From Sphingomonadales bacterium (lineage in GTDB: Bacteria > Pseudomonadota > Alphaproteobacteria > Sphingomonadales > Sphingomonadaceae), in contig JAIXPC010000011.1 in the NCBI GenBank assembly GCA_027486415.1, positions 231,411 to 295,410 of the forward strand: a stretch of 64,000 nt of DNA. The letters are read 5' to 3'. Within the stretch, counting starts at the first letter, position 1; the number at the start of each line of letters is the position of its first letter. Below are positions 52,461 to 61,395 of this stretch, piece by piece. Position numbers and translations under genes: made by a program. The notes below the pieces were generated by a model that saw only the letters and a list, made by a program, of their open reading frames with translations, had not been told where the DNA came from and did no database searches.

Positions 52461-52777
52461 CGTTCGTCCCACACGGCGTTGGCGATGCCCGGATGGCGTG
52501 TCACCTGCGTCATCACTGCAGTTCGGGTTGCCGCATCAGCAGTGCCGGAAAGCCGCGCCACCCGCGCCACCAGACCCGATGGCTGACGAAAGCCCACGCT
52601 GCCATCAATCACGCCATGATCGCGCATCGCCGCCGCCGCCGCGCCGCCCAGTTCGGCGATCATGGCCTGGCCGCTGTGGATCGCCGCACCGCGCGCCACC
52701 ACCACGGTGGCGGCGAGCCCGGTCAACAGTTTCAGGGCGGCGTGCATCGCGCAAAGCTGTAGGCCTGCCGCCATCAT
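52457..52777 (-). CDS. BON-like envelope protein
   Basis: About 106 residues. An N-terminal hydrophobic segment (ALKLLTGLAATVVVA) anchors or exports it. The rest, with VARVARLSGTADAATRTAV and HPGIANAVW, has the pattern of BON domains that occur alone or before OmpA domains in periplasmic proteins. The start is uncertain: ATGs at 52777, 52774 and 52747 are in frame and none has a strong ribosome site. Its stop overlaps the start of the small membrane peptide. It is divergent from the hydrolase gene at 52817. Confidence 0.6.
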   Translation of the reverse strand: MMAAGLQLCAMHAALKLLTGLAATVVVARGAAIHSGQAMIAELGGAAAAAMRDHGVIDGSVGFRQPSGLVARVARLSGTADAATRTAVMTQVTRHPGIANAVWDER

Positions 52778-52816
52778 GCTGGCAAGTCGGCCCAAATCGC
52801 TCTATTCCTGTCTGTG

Positions 52817-53764
52817 ATGCCCCACATCCCCGAACGTGATCCCTATTTCCGTCGCCGCAGCCTGCCCCATGGGGCGGAGCGCCTGTTCGTGCCGATGCCC
52901 GATGGCTGGCCGGTTCGCGTTGTGCACTGGACCCGGCAGGATCCGGCGCGTCCGCACGTGCTGGTGGCCACTGGCCGTGCCGACTTTGCCGAGAAATATG
53001 CCGAAACCCTGCACGATCTGGTGGATGGCGGGTGGGGCGTCACCACCTTCGACTGGCGCGGCCAGGGCCTGTCGCGCCGACTGGGCAAGACGCCGATGCA
53101 CGGGGCCAGCCCGGGCTTTGATGTCTGGCTGGATGATCTGGCCAATGTGGTGGAATGGGCCACCCAGCGTGCCGAAGGTCCGCTGGTTGCACTGGCGCAC
53201 TCGATGGGCGCTCATCTGGTGCTGCGTCACCTTGCCGGCGGGCGCGGCGGCATTACCCGCGCCGCCGTGCTCGCACCGATGACGGGCCTGGCCGCATCTC
53301 CGCTGGGACCGGGCGTGGCGCGCTGGTTGGCGGCACGCATGGTCAAGGCCGGGCGCGGTGGTGATTATGTGCTGGGCGGCGGGCCGTACGAACCCGGCGC
53401 GGCCGGCAGTGCCCGCCAGCGGTTGCTCACCAGCGATCCCGAACGCTACCTCGATGAAGGCTGGTGGATCGGGCAGTATCCGGCGCTGGCGCTGGGTGCC
53501 GTTACCTGGGGCTGGCTCAACGACGCCTTTGCCAGCATATCGGCGCTGAACGCGCCGGGTGTGGTGGAGGCGATCACTGTCCCGGTGCTGGCGCTGATCC
53601 CGGAAAAGGACGGGCTGGTGGACAGCAATGCCACCCGGCGGCTGATCGGCCGCATCGCCGGTGCCGATCTGGAAGTTTATCCCAATGCCGGCCACGAGTT
53701 GCTGCGCGAAGCGGACCCCATCCGTGCCGCTGCCGTGGCGCGCGTCCTGTCATTCCTGAGCTGA
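52817..53764 (+). CDS. Alpha/beta hydrolase, lysophospholipase-like (PldB)
   Basis: 315 residues. The alpha/beta hydrolase fold has TTFDWRGQGLS, the nucleophile elbow ALAHSMGAH, the acid in PEKDGLVD and the catalytic His in YPNAGHELLRE. It belongs to the serine aminopeptidase S33/Hydrolase_4 group, in which PldB and monoacylglycerol lipases fall, so lysophospholipid or monoglyceride hydrolysis is likely but not certain. No signal peptide is visible. The start of the following gene overlaps the stop region. Confidence 0.8.
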   Translation: MPHIPERDPYFRRRSLPHGAERLFVPMPDGWPVRVVHWTRQDPARPHVLVATGRADFAEKYAETLHDLVDGGWGVTTFDWRGQGLSRRLGKTPMHGASPGFDVWLDDLANVVEWATQRAEGPLVALAHSMGAHLVLRHLAGGRGGITRAAVLAPMTGLAASPLGPGVARWLAARMVKAGRGGDYVLGGGPYEPGAAGSARQRLLTSDPERYLDEGWWIGQYPALALGAVTWGWLNDAFASISALNAPGVVEAITVPVLALIPEKDGLVDSNATRRLIGRIAGADLEVYPNAGHELLREADPIRAAAVARVLSFLS

Positions 53765-54883
53765 ATGTCCATGAGCACTGATTTTGATATCGCCATCATT
53801 GGCGCCGGCATTGGCGGCGCCAGCACCGCCTGGGCGCTGCTGGAAGCGGCGCCCCACCTGCGTATCGCCCTGATCGAGATGGAGGACCGCCCCGGCTATC
53901 ACACCACCGGGCGTTCGGCGGCGGTGTGGATCGAAAGCTATGGCGGGCCGGGCATCGTGCCGCTGTCAAAGGCCAGCCGCGAATTTTTCGGCGCGCCCCC
54001 CGAAGGCTTTGGCCCATTGCTTGATCACCGCCCTGATTTGTTCATCGAAGGGCCGGAGGATGCCGGCGCGCTCGACCGGCTGGCAGCGGAACTGGATGTC
54101 GGCGGCGTCGACTATTACTGGCTTGATGCCGGGCAGATGGCGGATTTGCCGACCGGGCCGATGCTGCGACCGGATTGGCGCAAGCGTGGCCTTGTTGAAC
54201 CGGATTGCCACGATATCGAGGTGGCCGGCCTGCACCAGGGCTTCCTGCGCGGCAGCAACGGCGCGAAGCCGACCCTGATCTGCAATGCCGAGGTGACGGC
54301 GCTGGATCGCAGCAATGGCGTGTGGCGCATCGCGACGAAGGCGGGCGATGTCACCGCACCGATCATCGTCAATGCCGCCGGGGCGTGGGCCGATGGGCTG
54401 GCGACGATGGCTGGCGCGCAATCGCGCGGGCTGACTCCGCTGCGGCGCACGATGGCGGTGCTGGGCATCGATCCGCCACCGCCGGCCGACATGATGGTGG
54501 TGATGGATGCCGCTGGCCATTTCTATTTCAAGCCCGACGGCAGCCGGCTGTGGCTGTCGCCACACGATGAAATTCCCGACGTGCCGCACGATGTTCGGCC
54601 TGACGAGATGGACCTTGCGGTTGTGATCGACCGCTTCGAACAGGCGACGACAGTGCGCGTGAAGCGTCTGGAATCGAGTTGGGCCGGGCTGCGGACGTTC
54701 GCTCGCGACCGATTGCCCTTGTTCGGATTTGATGGTGCAGTCGATGGCCTGTTCTGGTGTGCGGGGCAGGGCGGCTTTGGCATCCAGACGGCGCCTGCCG
54801 CCGGCCGGCTGTGCGCGGCCATGCTGCTGGGCAACACGCCGGCACTGGACCCCGCGCCATATGCGGCGACGCGCGCGCTGTGA
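53765..54883 (+). CDS. FAD-dependent amino-acid oxidase-like protein
   Basis: 372 residues of the DAO family (Pfam PF01266). The N-terminal dinucleotide fold is DIAIIGAGIGGASTAWAL. ERPGYHTTGRSAA-like sequence (DRPGYHTTGRSAAVW), VNAAGAWAD and the C-terminal GQGGFGIQTAPAAGRL are typical of D-amino-acid or glycine oxidase-like proteins. The substrate is unknown. It follows the hydrolase gene without a gap and converges on tgt. Confidence 0.82.
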   Translation: MSMSTDFDIAIIGAGIGGASTAWALLEAAPHLRIALIEMEDRPGYHTTGRSAAVWIESYGGPGIVPLSKASREFFGAPPEGFGPLLDHRPDLFIEGPEDAGALDRLAAELDVGGVDYYWLDAGQMADLPTGPMLRPDWRKRGLVEPDCHDIEVAGLHQGFLRGSNGAKPTLICNAEVTALDRSNGVWRIATKAGDVTAPIIVNAAGAWADGLATMAGAQSRGLTPLRRTMAVLGIDPPPPADMMVVMDAAGHFYFKPDGSRLWLSPHDEIPDVPHDVRPDEMDLAVVIDRFEQATTVRVKRLESSWAGLRTFARDRLPLFGFDGAVDGLFWCAGQGGFGIQTAPAAGRLCAAMLLGNTPALDPAPYAATRAL

Positions 54884-56023
54884 TCAGCCGGTCTTGCGCT
54901 GATAGCGCGCGAGGAAGGCCGCGGCGAAATCAGCAAGGCGATGTTCGGCGATCGCGGCGCGCAGGGCTGCCATCAGCTGCTGGTAGAATTCGATGTTGTG
55001 CTGGGTGATCAGCATGGCCCCCAGCATCTCGCCGGCCTTGATCAGGTGGTGGAAATAGGCCCGGCTGACGGCTGCATCGCCGTGGCACACCGGGCAGCGG
55101 CAATCCGCATCCAGCGGACGCAGATCCTCGGCATGGACGGCATTCCTGAGGTTGAGCGGCCCATCGTGGGTGAAGGCCTGGCCGTTGCGACCCGACCGCG
55201 TGGGCAGCACGCAATCGAACATGTCTACCCCGCGCACCACCGCGCCCACGATATCGTCGGGCTTGCCGACGCCCATCAGGTAGCGCGGCGCATCCTCGGG
55301 CAGCTGGCCGGTGGCATAATCCAGCACGCCGAACATGGCGGGCTGGCCTTCGCCCACCGCCAGCCCGCCGATGGCATAACCGTCGAAACCGATGGCGCGC
55401 AGGGCGGTGGCGCTTTCGGCGCGCAACCGTTCATCAAGCCCGCCCTGCTGGATGCCGAACAGCGCCGCGCCGGCGGCATGATCGCTGCCGGCATCGAACG
55501 CCGCCCGGCTGCGCGCCGCCCAGCGCATCGAACGCTCCATCGCGGCCTGCACCGCTTCGCGCGGGGCGGGCAGGGCGACCAGTTCATCGAACGCCATCAC
55601 GATGTCGCTGCCCAGCAGGCGCTGGATTTCCATGGACCGTTCCGGGCTCATCAGGTGCCGGCTGCCGTCGAGGTGACTGGCAAAAGTGACGCCGTCTTCC
55701 GTCCGCTTCGTCAGCGCCGACAGGCTCATCACCTGATAACCGCCGCTGTCGGTCAGGATCGGGCGGTTCCAGCCCATGAAGCCGTGCAGGCCGCCCAGCC
55801 GGTGGATGCGCTCCGCCGTCGGGCGCAGCATCAGGTGATAGGTATTGCCCAGGATGATGTCGGCGCCCGCGGCCCGCACTTCGGCGGGGCGCATCGCCTT
55901 CACCGTTGCGGCGGTGCCCACTGGCATGAAGGCCGGCGTGCGGATCTGGCCGCGCCGCATGGTGATGGTGCCGGTGCGCGCCTTGCCGTCGCGGGCGTGA
56001 ATGTCGAAGGCGAAACGAGTCAT
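54884..56023 (-). CDS. tgt: tRNA-guanine transglycosylase
   Basis: 379 residues. It exchanges guanine 34 for preQ1 in tRNAs with GUN anticodons, leading to queuosine. Catalytic and binding motifs are [35 protein letters not shown] and MFDCVLPTR; zinc ligands are in CRCPVCHG with a later His. The ATG at 56023 gives the family-like start [15 protein letters not shown]. No other queuosine genes are adjacent. Confidence 0.96.
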   Translation of the reverse strand: MTRFAFDIHARDGKARTGTITMRRGQIRTPAFMPVGTAATVKAMRPAEVRAAGADIILGNTYHLMLRPTAERIHRLGGLHGFMGWNRPILTDSGGYQVMSLSALTKRTEDGVTFASHLDGSRHLMSPERSMEIQRLLGSDIVMAFDELVALPAPREAVQAAMERSMRWAARSRAAFDAGSDHAAGAALFGIQQGGLDERLRAESATALRAIGFDGYAIGGLAVGEGQPAMFGVLDYATGQLPEDAPRYLMGVGKPDDIVGAVVRGVDMFDCVLPTRSGRNGQAFTHDGPLNLRNAVHAEDLRPLDADCRCPVCHGDAAVSRAYFHHLIKAGEMLGAMLITQHNIEFYQQLMAALRAAIAEHRLADFAAAFLARYQRKTG

Positions 56024-56060
56024 TGGCCGCGCATAGCGTCTGTGGCAGATTTTGGCCAAC

Positions 56061-56381
56061 ATGCTTGGTGCCCTGCTTTTCCTCGCGGCCGCGACCGCTG
56101 ATCCCGCGGCGGCAAAAACCTGCCTGGTCGTCGGCCGACAGCTCGATTACGCGGTGGCGGATGAAAACACGCTGCTGATCCGCGCGGGCGGCAAACGCTG
56201 GCGTTCGGCACTGCCCGGCGGCTGCCCCGGGCTGGCGCCCAACATGATCCTGGTGCGCCGCGAGGCGAGCCCGCGCGTGTGCGCCAACGATCTGTTCGAA
56301 GTGAAGGACAATTTCACGCCGCAGGTGTTCAGCCTGTGCCGTTTCGGGCCGTTCGTGCCGCTGGGGGGAGAGACGAGATGA
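56061..56381 (+). CDS. Exported protein, DUF6491-like
   Basis: 106 residues. A short signal ([17 protein letters not shown]) precedes [25 protein letters not shown]. Four cysteines (in KTCL, GGCPG, RVCAN and SLCR) could form two disulfides. The pattern resembles the DUF6491 family of small periplasmic or lipoproteins, of unknown function. It is divergent from tgt with only 37 bases between the starts. Its stop overlaps the ATG of the frameshifted mini-gene that follows. Confidence 0.6.
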   Translation: MLGALLFLAAATADPAAAKTCLVVGRQLDYAVADENTLLIRAGGKRWRSALPGGCPGLAPNMILVRREASPRVCANDLFEVKDNFTPQVFSLCRFGPFVPLGGETR

Positions 56382-56481
56382 AAAAAGCCATGGTGATCGG
56401 TGCCGGCCTTGGGCTGGCCAAATCGCGCCGCGCTGGGAGCCGATCGAGGTGATGGTGCTGGCGTTGCAGAAGGCGTTCTGA
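56378..56481 (+). pseudogene. Frameshifted small exported protein (probable)
   Basis: An ATG overlaps the preceding stop (ATGA) and begins [16 protein letters not shown], like a signal peptide, but the frame stops at 56452. In the adjacent frame, the sequence from about 56432 continues RWEPIEVMVLALQKAF and stops at 56481, just before tlyA. Joined by one frameshift the two would make a coupled protein of about 35 residues. Either this is a broken mini-gene, a sequencing error, or the short first frame is only a leader. Confidence 0.4.
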
Positions 56482-56483
56482 CG

Positions 56484-57233
56484 TTGGAGCTGAACCCGAA
56501 AAAGACGCGCATCGATCAGTTGCTGGTGGAGCGTGGGCTGGCCGAATCCCGCACCCGCGCGCAGGCGCTGGTGATGGCCGGGCTGGTGTTTGCCGGCGAC
56601 CGCAAGATCGCCAAGCCCGGTGACACGGTGCCCGCCGATGCCGCCATCGACGTGAAGGGGCGCGATCATCCGTGGGTGTCGCGCGGCGGCATCAAGCTGG
56701 ATCACGGTCTCAGCCATTTCGGCTGGGACGTGGCGGGCGCTGTGGCCATCGATGTCGGATCGTCAACCGGCGGCTTCACCGACGTGATGCTGAGCCGCGC
56801 GGTGGTGCGGGTCTATGCCGTGGATTCGGGCACCAACCAGCTGGCGTGGAAACTGCGTCAGGATGACCGGGTGGTGGTGCTGGAACAATTGTCGGCACGG
56901 CTGCTGACGGCCGAGCATATTCCGGAGCCTGTCGATCTGATCGTATGTGACGCCAGCTTCATCAGCCTGGCCAAGGTGCTGCCCGTGCCGATGGGCTTTG
57001 CCAAACCGGGCGCCCGCCTGCTGGCGCTGATCAAGCCGCAGTTCGAGGCGGGCCGCGCCGAGATCGGCAAGGGCGGCGTGGTGCGCGACGAGGCCGTGCG
57101 GGAACGCGTCTGTGCCGAGGTGGCGGCGTGGCTGGAAGGGGAAGGCTGGGCGGTGCTGGGCCTGACCACCAGCCCGATCACCGGGCCGGAAGGGAATGTG
57201 GAATATCTGATCGGCGCGCAGCGGCGGGCGTGA
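56484..57233 (+). CDS. tlyA: TlyA-family rRNA 2'-O-methyltransferase
   Basis: 249 residues from a TTG start. An N-terminal S4 RNA-binding domain (TRIDQLLVERGLAESRTRAQALVMAGLV) is joined to an FtsJ-like methyltransferase domain with the SAM-binding AIDVGSSTGGFTDVML. In mycobacteria TlyA methylates cytidines in 16S and 23S rRNA; many members are annotated as haemolysins, which is probably wrong. The TTG is the only start that keeps the S4 domain intact without a long unconserved extension. Confidence 0.85.
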   Translation: MELNPKKTRIDQLLVERGLAESRTRAQALVMAGLVFAGDRKIAKPGDTVPADAAIDVKGRDHPWVSRGGIKLDHGLSHFGWDVAGAVAIDVGSSTGGFTDVMLSRAVVRVYAVDSGTNQLAWKLRQDDRVVVLEQLSARLLTAEHIPEPVDLIVCDASFISLAKVLPVPMGFAKPGARLLALIKPQFEAGRAEIGKGGVVRDEAVRERVCAEVAAWLEGEGWAVLGLTTSPITGPEGNVEYLIGAQRRA

Positions 57234-57243
57234 CGGCAAGGGC

Positions 57244-57528
57244 CTACCGCCGCTTGCCCCGTGTTGGCGCGTGGAAATCCGGCGGTTTCCCCGCCACCCA
57301 TGCCAGGAATTCCGCCACGCCGTCATCCGCCAGCAGGGGGGCGCGATCGGCCCCGATGCGGGCCAGTTGCGTGTTGGAAAAACGATTGTGAAGCATACGG
57401 TGGCAGATCGGGTGCAGCGCCTCAACGGCGCGGCCGCCCTTGGCCTTTGGCACCGGGTGGTGCCATTCCACCCGCGTGCCAAGCGGCCGCCGGCACAGCC
57501 AGCAGCGTGCTGCGTCATTGTCCGCCAC
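57244..57528 (-). CDS. HNH endonuclease
   Basis: 94 residues. The HNH pattern is seen as Cys9-x2-Cys12, EWHHPVPKAKGG (His23, His24) and HPICHRMLHNRFS (His39, Cys42, His43, His47), giving a zinc-supported beta-beta-alpha metal site. Small stand-alone HNH proteins are nicking or double-strand nucleases of varied roles. There is no phage context. It is convergent with tlyA. Confidence 0.85.
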   Translation of the reverse strand: MADNDAARCWLCRRPLGTRVEWHHPVPKAKGGRAVEALHPICHRMLHNRFSNTQLARIGADRAPLLADDGVAEFLAWVAGKPPDFHAPTRGKRR

Positions 57529-57569
57529 CCGGACATGGTAGCGTTTTGCCCGCCAACCCGCTACATCGG

Positions 57570-58124
57570 ATGGCGATGGCCGAAACCTTCATCGACGACG
57601 CGCCGCAACCCTGGTTTGCCACCGGCAGCTTTGCGCGGGCGGCCATTGTCGCGGTGCCGGCAATCCTGCTGCTGGGCGGCCTTGTCGCGCGGGTCGCCGG
57701 CTCCACCGAAGACAATGCCTGGTACCAGTCGCTCACCCTGCCGGCCTTCCAGCCGCCGGGGCCGCTGTTCGGTATCGCCTGGTCGATCCTCTACACGCTG
57801 ATCGCGCTGGCGCTGGCGGTGGTGTGGGGCACCAGGGGCGTGGGGGGCAAGCGGCTGGCCATTGCGCTGTTCGTGGTCGGCTTTGTCGTCAACCTCACCT
57901 GGTCGCCGGTGTTCTTCCGCCTTCACATGATCTCTGCGGCACTTGGCATCATCGGCGTGATGCTGGTGTTGGCGCTTGCCACGACATGGGCCTTCTGGCG
58001 CATCAACCGGCTGGCCGGCTGGCTGATGCTGCCTTATTGTGGCTGGCTGGTGTTTGCCGGCACGCTGAACGTCACGATCATGCTGCTCAACCCGACAGCC
58101 GATGCCATGCAGATGGGAATCTGA
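57570..58124 (+). CDS. tspO: TspO/MBR-family membrane protein
   Basis: 184 residues with five membrane helices. Motifs NAWYQSLTLPAFQPPGPLFGIAWSILYTLIA and NLTWSPVFFRLHM are diagnostic of the TspO translocator family, which binds tetrapyrroles and in Rhodobacter modulates photosynthesis genes. An N-terminal tail of about 20 residues precedes the first helix. ATGs at 57570 and 57576 are both possible starts. The next gene begins 3 bases after the stop. Confidence 0.9.
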   Translation: MAMAETFIDDAPQPWFATGSFARAAIVAVPAILLLGGLVARVAGSTEDNAWYQSLTLPAFQPPGPLFGIAWSILYTLIALALAVVWGTRGVGGKRLAIALFVVGFVVNLTWSPVFFRLHMISAALGIIGVMLVLALATTWAFWRINRLAGWLMLPYCGWLVFAGTLNVTIMLLNPTADAMQMGI

Positions 58125-58127
58125 CCA

Positions 58128-58388
58128 ATGCAGAACGACAACAAACTCTTTGAAGACCTGTCCAAGGTCGCCACCGCCGCCATGGGTACGCTGGCCGGTG
58201 CCAGCCGCGAATTCACCGGCGTGGCGCGCGAACGCATGAAGGATTTCGTTGGCGCCAGCGAGATCAGCCGTGACGAATTCGACGCCGTGAAGACGATGGC
58301 CGTCACTGCCCGCGCCGAGGTGGAAGCGCTGAAGGCTGAGCTTGCCGCGCTGAAGGCCAGCATCGCTGCCGGCAAGAGCGCCGCCTGA
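58128..58388 (+). CDS. ubiK: Ubiquinone biosynthesis accessory factor UbiK type
   Basis: 86 residues, helical. DNKLFEDLSKVATAAMGTLAG at the N-terminus and ISRDEFDAVKTMAVTARAEVEALKAELAALKA at the C-terminus match the BMFP/DUF526 family (Pfam PF04380), with an amphipathic membrane-binding helix and a trimeric coiled coil. UbiK helps the aerobic ubiquinone-synthesis complex with UbiJ in enterobacteria. It lies next to tspO and before the YbjN-domain gene. Confidence 0.85.
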   Translation: MQNDNKLFEDLSKVATAAMGTLAGASREFTGVARERMKDFVGASEISRDEFDAVKTMAVTARAEVEALKAELAALKASIAAGKSAA

Positions 58389-58473
58389 TATCCACAACTA
58401 TCGCTTCGGCCTGCCCTTGCCGAATCGGCAAGGGTTGGACAGCCTGTGGCCTCCTCGGTATGAAAGGCGGGCA

Positions 58474-58992
58474 ATGAGCTTTTCCGAAACCGACCTTGGT
58501 CCGGGCGAACCCGCCCCGATCGATCTTCTCGAACAATTGTTCGATGCCAACGGCTGGGCGTCGGAACGCGTGGGTGACGAGGAGATCATCACCACCGTCA
58601 AGGGGGGCTGGTGCACCTATCAGCTGCGCGCCCTGTGGCGGATTGATGATCGTGTGCTGCAGATCATCGCGCAGGCCGATCTGACGGTGCCCGATGATCG
58701 CCGTGCCGCCGTCTACGAAGCCATCGGGCTGATCAACGAACAATTGTGGATGGGCCATTTCGAACTGTGGTCGGCCGATGGCATGATCCTGTTCCGCCAT
58801 GCCACGCTGCTCGCCGACGATGACGCCGAGGACGGGGGCGATCTGTCGCCGGCACAGGCCGAAATCCTCACCGATGCCGCTGTGGAGGAATTCGAGCGCT
58901 ATTATCCGGTGTTCCAGCTGGTGCTGCTGGCCGGCCAGACCCCGGCCCAGGCTCTGGCCGCCGCTCTGATCGAAACCGCCGGGGAAGCGTGA
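58474..58992 (+). CDS. YbjN-domain protein
   Basis: 172 residues, acidic and without signal or membrane segment. The sequence IDLLEQLFDANGWASERVGDEEI and FELWSADGMILFRHATLL fits the YbjN family (Pfam PF10722), which adopts a type III secretion chaperone-like fold and is linked to stress responses and protein stability. The order UbiK-YbjN-proC is common in alphaproteobacteria. The ATG at 58474 is the first that fits the domain. Confidence 0.85.
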   Translation: MSFSETDLGPGEPAPIDLLEQLFDANGWASERVGDEEIITTVKGGWCTYQLRALWRIDDRVLQIIAQADLTVPDDRRAAVYEAIGLINEQLWMGHFELWSADGMILFRHATLLADDDAEDGGDLSPAQAEILTDAAVEEFERYYPVFQLVLLAGQTPAQALAAALIETAGEA

Positions 58993-59019
58993 CCTGCCAC
59001 CGGATTTGCGGGGACTGAC

Positions 59020-59796
59020 ATGACGGGCGATTCGCCGATCTGGTTGATCGGTTGCGGCAATATGGGTGGCGCACTGCTGCGGCGCTGGCTCGAGGAAGGG
59101 CTGGGGCCGGTGACGGTGATTGATCCCGCCGCCCGCGCCCTGCCGCCCGGCATCGAGGCGCTGCCGCGCCCGCCAGCAACGGGCAAGCCCGATATCGTGG
59201 TGCTGGCGGTCAAGCCGCAGGCCTGGCACCAGGCTGTGCTGCCGCTTGCCGGCCGGTTGGGGCCGCTGACACTGGTGATTTCGGTGATGGCCGGTGTGTC
59301 CACCGCCGATCTGGCCCGCCTGTTCCCCGGTGCCGGCATCGTGCGCGCCATGCCCAATACGCCCGCCGCCGTGGGGCAGGGGGCCACCGCGCTGTTCACC
59401 CCTGATGGCGATCTCGTGCAGGGCGCGGCGGAAGCCCTGTTCCAGCCGGTGGGCAAGACGATCTGGTTGTCGGATGAAGCCCAGTTCGATGCCGTGACCG
59501 CTGTCTCAGGCTCCGGCCCGGCCTATGTGTTCCACGTGATCGAGGCACTTGCGGCGGCGGGGGAGGCGGCCGGCCTTGACCCGGCGATGGCCATGCTGCT
59601 GGCGCGCCAGACCTTGATTGGTGCCGCAGCGCTCGCCGCGCAGGATGGCACCGCGCCGGCCGCCACGCTACGCGAACGCGTCACCTCGCCGGGCGGCACC
59701 ACGGCAGCCGGGCTTTCCGTGCTGATGCCGGCATTGACGCCGCTGCTGACCGAGGTTGTCGCCGCCGCTGCCGCGCGTTCCCGCGAACTGGGCTGA
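59020..59796 (+). CDS. proC: Pyrroline-5-carboxylate reductase
   Basis: 258 residues. The NAD(P) fold starts IWLIGCGNMGGALL, followed by VLAVKPQ, MAGVS, RAMPNTPA and the C-terminal AVSGSGPAYVFHVIEAL and RVTSPGGTTAAGL. It makes proline from pyrroline-5-carboxylate. It follows the YbjN gene by 27 bases and ends opposite the MarR gene. Confidence 0.95.
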   Translation: MTGDSPIWLIGCGNMGGALLRRWLEEGLGPVTVIDPAARALPPGIEALPRPPATGKPDIVVLAVKPQAWHQAVLPLAGRLGPLTLVISVMAGVSTADLARLFPGAGIVRAMPNTPAAVGQGATALFTPDGDLVQGAAEALFQPVGKTIWLSDEAQFDAVTAVSGSGPAYVFHVIEALAAAGEAAGLDPAMAMLLARQTLIGAAALAAQDGTAPAATLRERVTSPGGTTAAGLSVLMPALTPLLTEVVAAAAARSRELG

Positions 59797-59815
59797 CACG
59801 CACGCCTGCCAGAGG

Positions 59816-60334
59816 TCAGCCCTGCAGCGCTTCCACCTGTGGGCGGGCGTCCGGCGGGACGAGGCCCATCAGCACGGCCCAGAAACCGGTCACCGCATGC
59901 TGGCCGGCCTCGCCATAGGCCCGCGCCATTGAACGCTCCAGCTCTGCGAACAGCCGCGCCTCCAGCGCCGCGCCGGCCGGCGTCAGGGAAAGCAGACGCT
60001 GGCGGCGATCGCTGGTGCCCACCGCCTGTTCCACCAGTTCGCGGCCGGTCAGATCGGTCAGCACGCGGCCCAATGACTGCTTGGTGATGCCCAGAAGGCC
60101 GATCAGTTCGCCCACCGACAGGCCGGGCCGTCGCGCGATGAAATAGAGCGCACGGTGGTGGGCGCGGCCCAGGCCCTGCGTGTCTAGGATCGCGTCGGCG
60201 CCGCGGATCATTGCGGTATAGCCGAAATAGAGCAGCTCGATGCCGCGGCGGATCTCGTCTTCCCGCAGGAACAGCGGCGATGCCGGCGCCAGTTTGATCG
60301 GCGCGGCAATGGCAGCGGAATTAAGGACAGTCAT
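59816..60334 (-). CDS. MarR-family transcriptional regulator
   Basis: 172 residues. The winged helix is RAHHRALYFIARRPGLSVGELIGLLGITKQSLGRVLTDL, followed by the wing GTSDRRQRLLSLTPAG. It is divergent from ilvE with 133 bases between the starts, a neighbourhood seen in other alphaproteobacteria, so it may regulate ilvE or itself. The ligand is unknown. Confidence 0.9.
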   Translation of the reverse strand: MTVLNSAAIAAPIKLAPASPLFLREDEIRRGIELLYFGYTAMIRGADAILDTQGLGRAHHRALYFIARRPGLSVGELIGLLGITKQSLGRVLTDLTGRELVEQAVGTSDRRQRLLSLTPAGAALEARLFAELERSMARAYGEAGQHAVTGFWAVLMGLVPPDARPQVEALQG

Positions 60335-60467
60335 GTTGACTTATCTGCCACAAAGGCTATGCCAGCACAAGCCGGGCGCGCAATTCCAGGCAAGGCGATG
60401 ATCCGAAAAGCGATCATTTGTTGCCGGAAAAGTGGCAGCGCACGCACATAATCTTACGGGGACGGCA

Positions 60468-61382
60468 ATGACCGAGGCTACATTCGACGATCGCAATGGC
60501 TTCATCTGGATGGATGGCGAACTGAAGCCGTGGCGGGAGGCCAATGTCCACATCCTCACCCACGGTCTCCATTATGCCAGCTCGGTGTTCGAAGGCTCGC
60601 GGGCCTATGGCGGCGAGATCTATGCACTGTCGGCGCACTCGCAGCGGCTGATCGATTCGGCGAACCTCATGGGTTTTCCGCTGCCGTGGACGGTGGACGT
60701 GATCGACGAGGCCTGTCGCCAGACCCTGGCCGCCAACAATTTCACCAACGCTTATGTTCGTCCCGTCGCCTGGCGCGGCAGCGAGCAGATGGGCGTTTCG
60801 GCGCAGAAGACCAAGGCGCATCTTGCCGTGGCGGCCTGGGAATGGGGGGCCTATTTCGGCCCGGAAGCGCTGAAGAAGGGCCTGCGTCTGAACATCGCGC
60901 CGTGGCGCCGCCCGGCGCCCTACACCGCTCCGGTGCGGGCCAAGGCTGCGGGCCTCTACATGATCTGCACCCTGTCAAAGCACGCCGCCGAGAACGCCGG
61001 TTACAATGACGCGATGATGCTGGATTGGCGCGGGCAGGTGGCGGAAGCGACCGGTGCCAACATCTTCTTCTTCCACAATGGCGAACTGCACACGCCGACG
61101 CCCGATTGCTTCCTTGACGGCATCACCCGTCGCACCATCATCGCGCTCGCCCAGCGGCGCGGCATCAAGGTCGTCGAACGCGCCATCTGGCCGGAAGAAC
61201 TGGCAAATTTCCAGGAAGCCTTCCTGACCGGGTCGGCCGCCGAAGTGACGCCGCTGGCGGAAATCGGCCCGTGGAACTTCCAGGTTGGTGCGGCGACATT
61301 GCAGCTGGCGCAGGATTACCAGGATCTTGTCCACGGCCGCATCACCGGTGTCGTGCCGGTGCCGTCGACGCAAAAGGCCTGA
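60468..61382 (+). CDS. ilvE: Branched-chain amino-acid aminotransferase
   Basis: 304 residues, PLP fold type IV. LHYASSVFEGSRAYGG and the block AKAAGLYMICTLSKHAAENAGY are typical, with the PLP lysine at Lys159. The C-terminal part has EATGANIFF, DGITRRTIIALA and FLTGSAAEVTPL. It makes valine, leucine and isoleucine from their keto acids. I chose the ATG at 60468 rather than in-frame codons further upstream. Confidence 0.93.
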   Translation: MTEATFDDRNGFIWMDGELKPWREANVHILTHGLHYASSVFEGSRAYGGEIYALSAHSQRLIDSANLMGFPLPWTVDVIDEACRQTLAANNFTNAYVRPVAWRGSEQMGVSAQKTKAHLAVAAWEWGAYFGPEALKKGLRLNIAPWRRPAPYTAPVRAKAAGLYMICTLSKHAAENAGYNDAMMLDWRGQVAEATGANIFFFHNGELHTPTPDCFLDGITRRTIIALAQRRGIKVVERAIWPEELANFQEAFLTGSAAEVTPLAEIGPWNFQVGAATLQLAQDYQDLVHGRITGVVPVPSTQKA

Positions 61383-61395
61383 AGCGCGGCCCGGC

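Noticed and set aside
56400-56483. Longer tlyA starting at the GTG at 56400
   Set aside because: The extra 28 residues overlap the mini-gene, are not typical of the family, and the S4 domain begins directly after the TTG at 56484.
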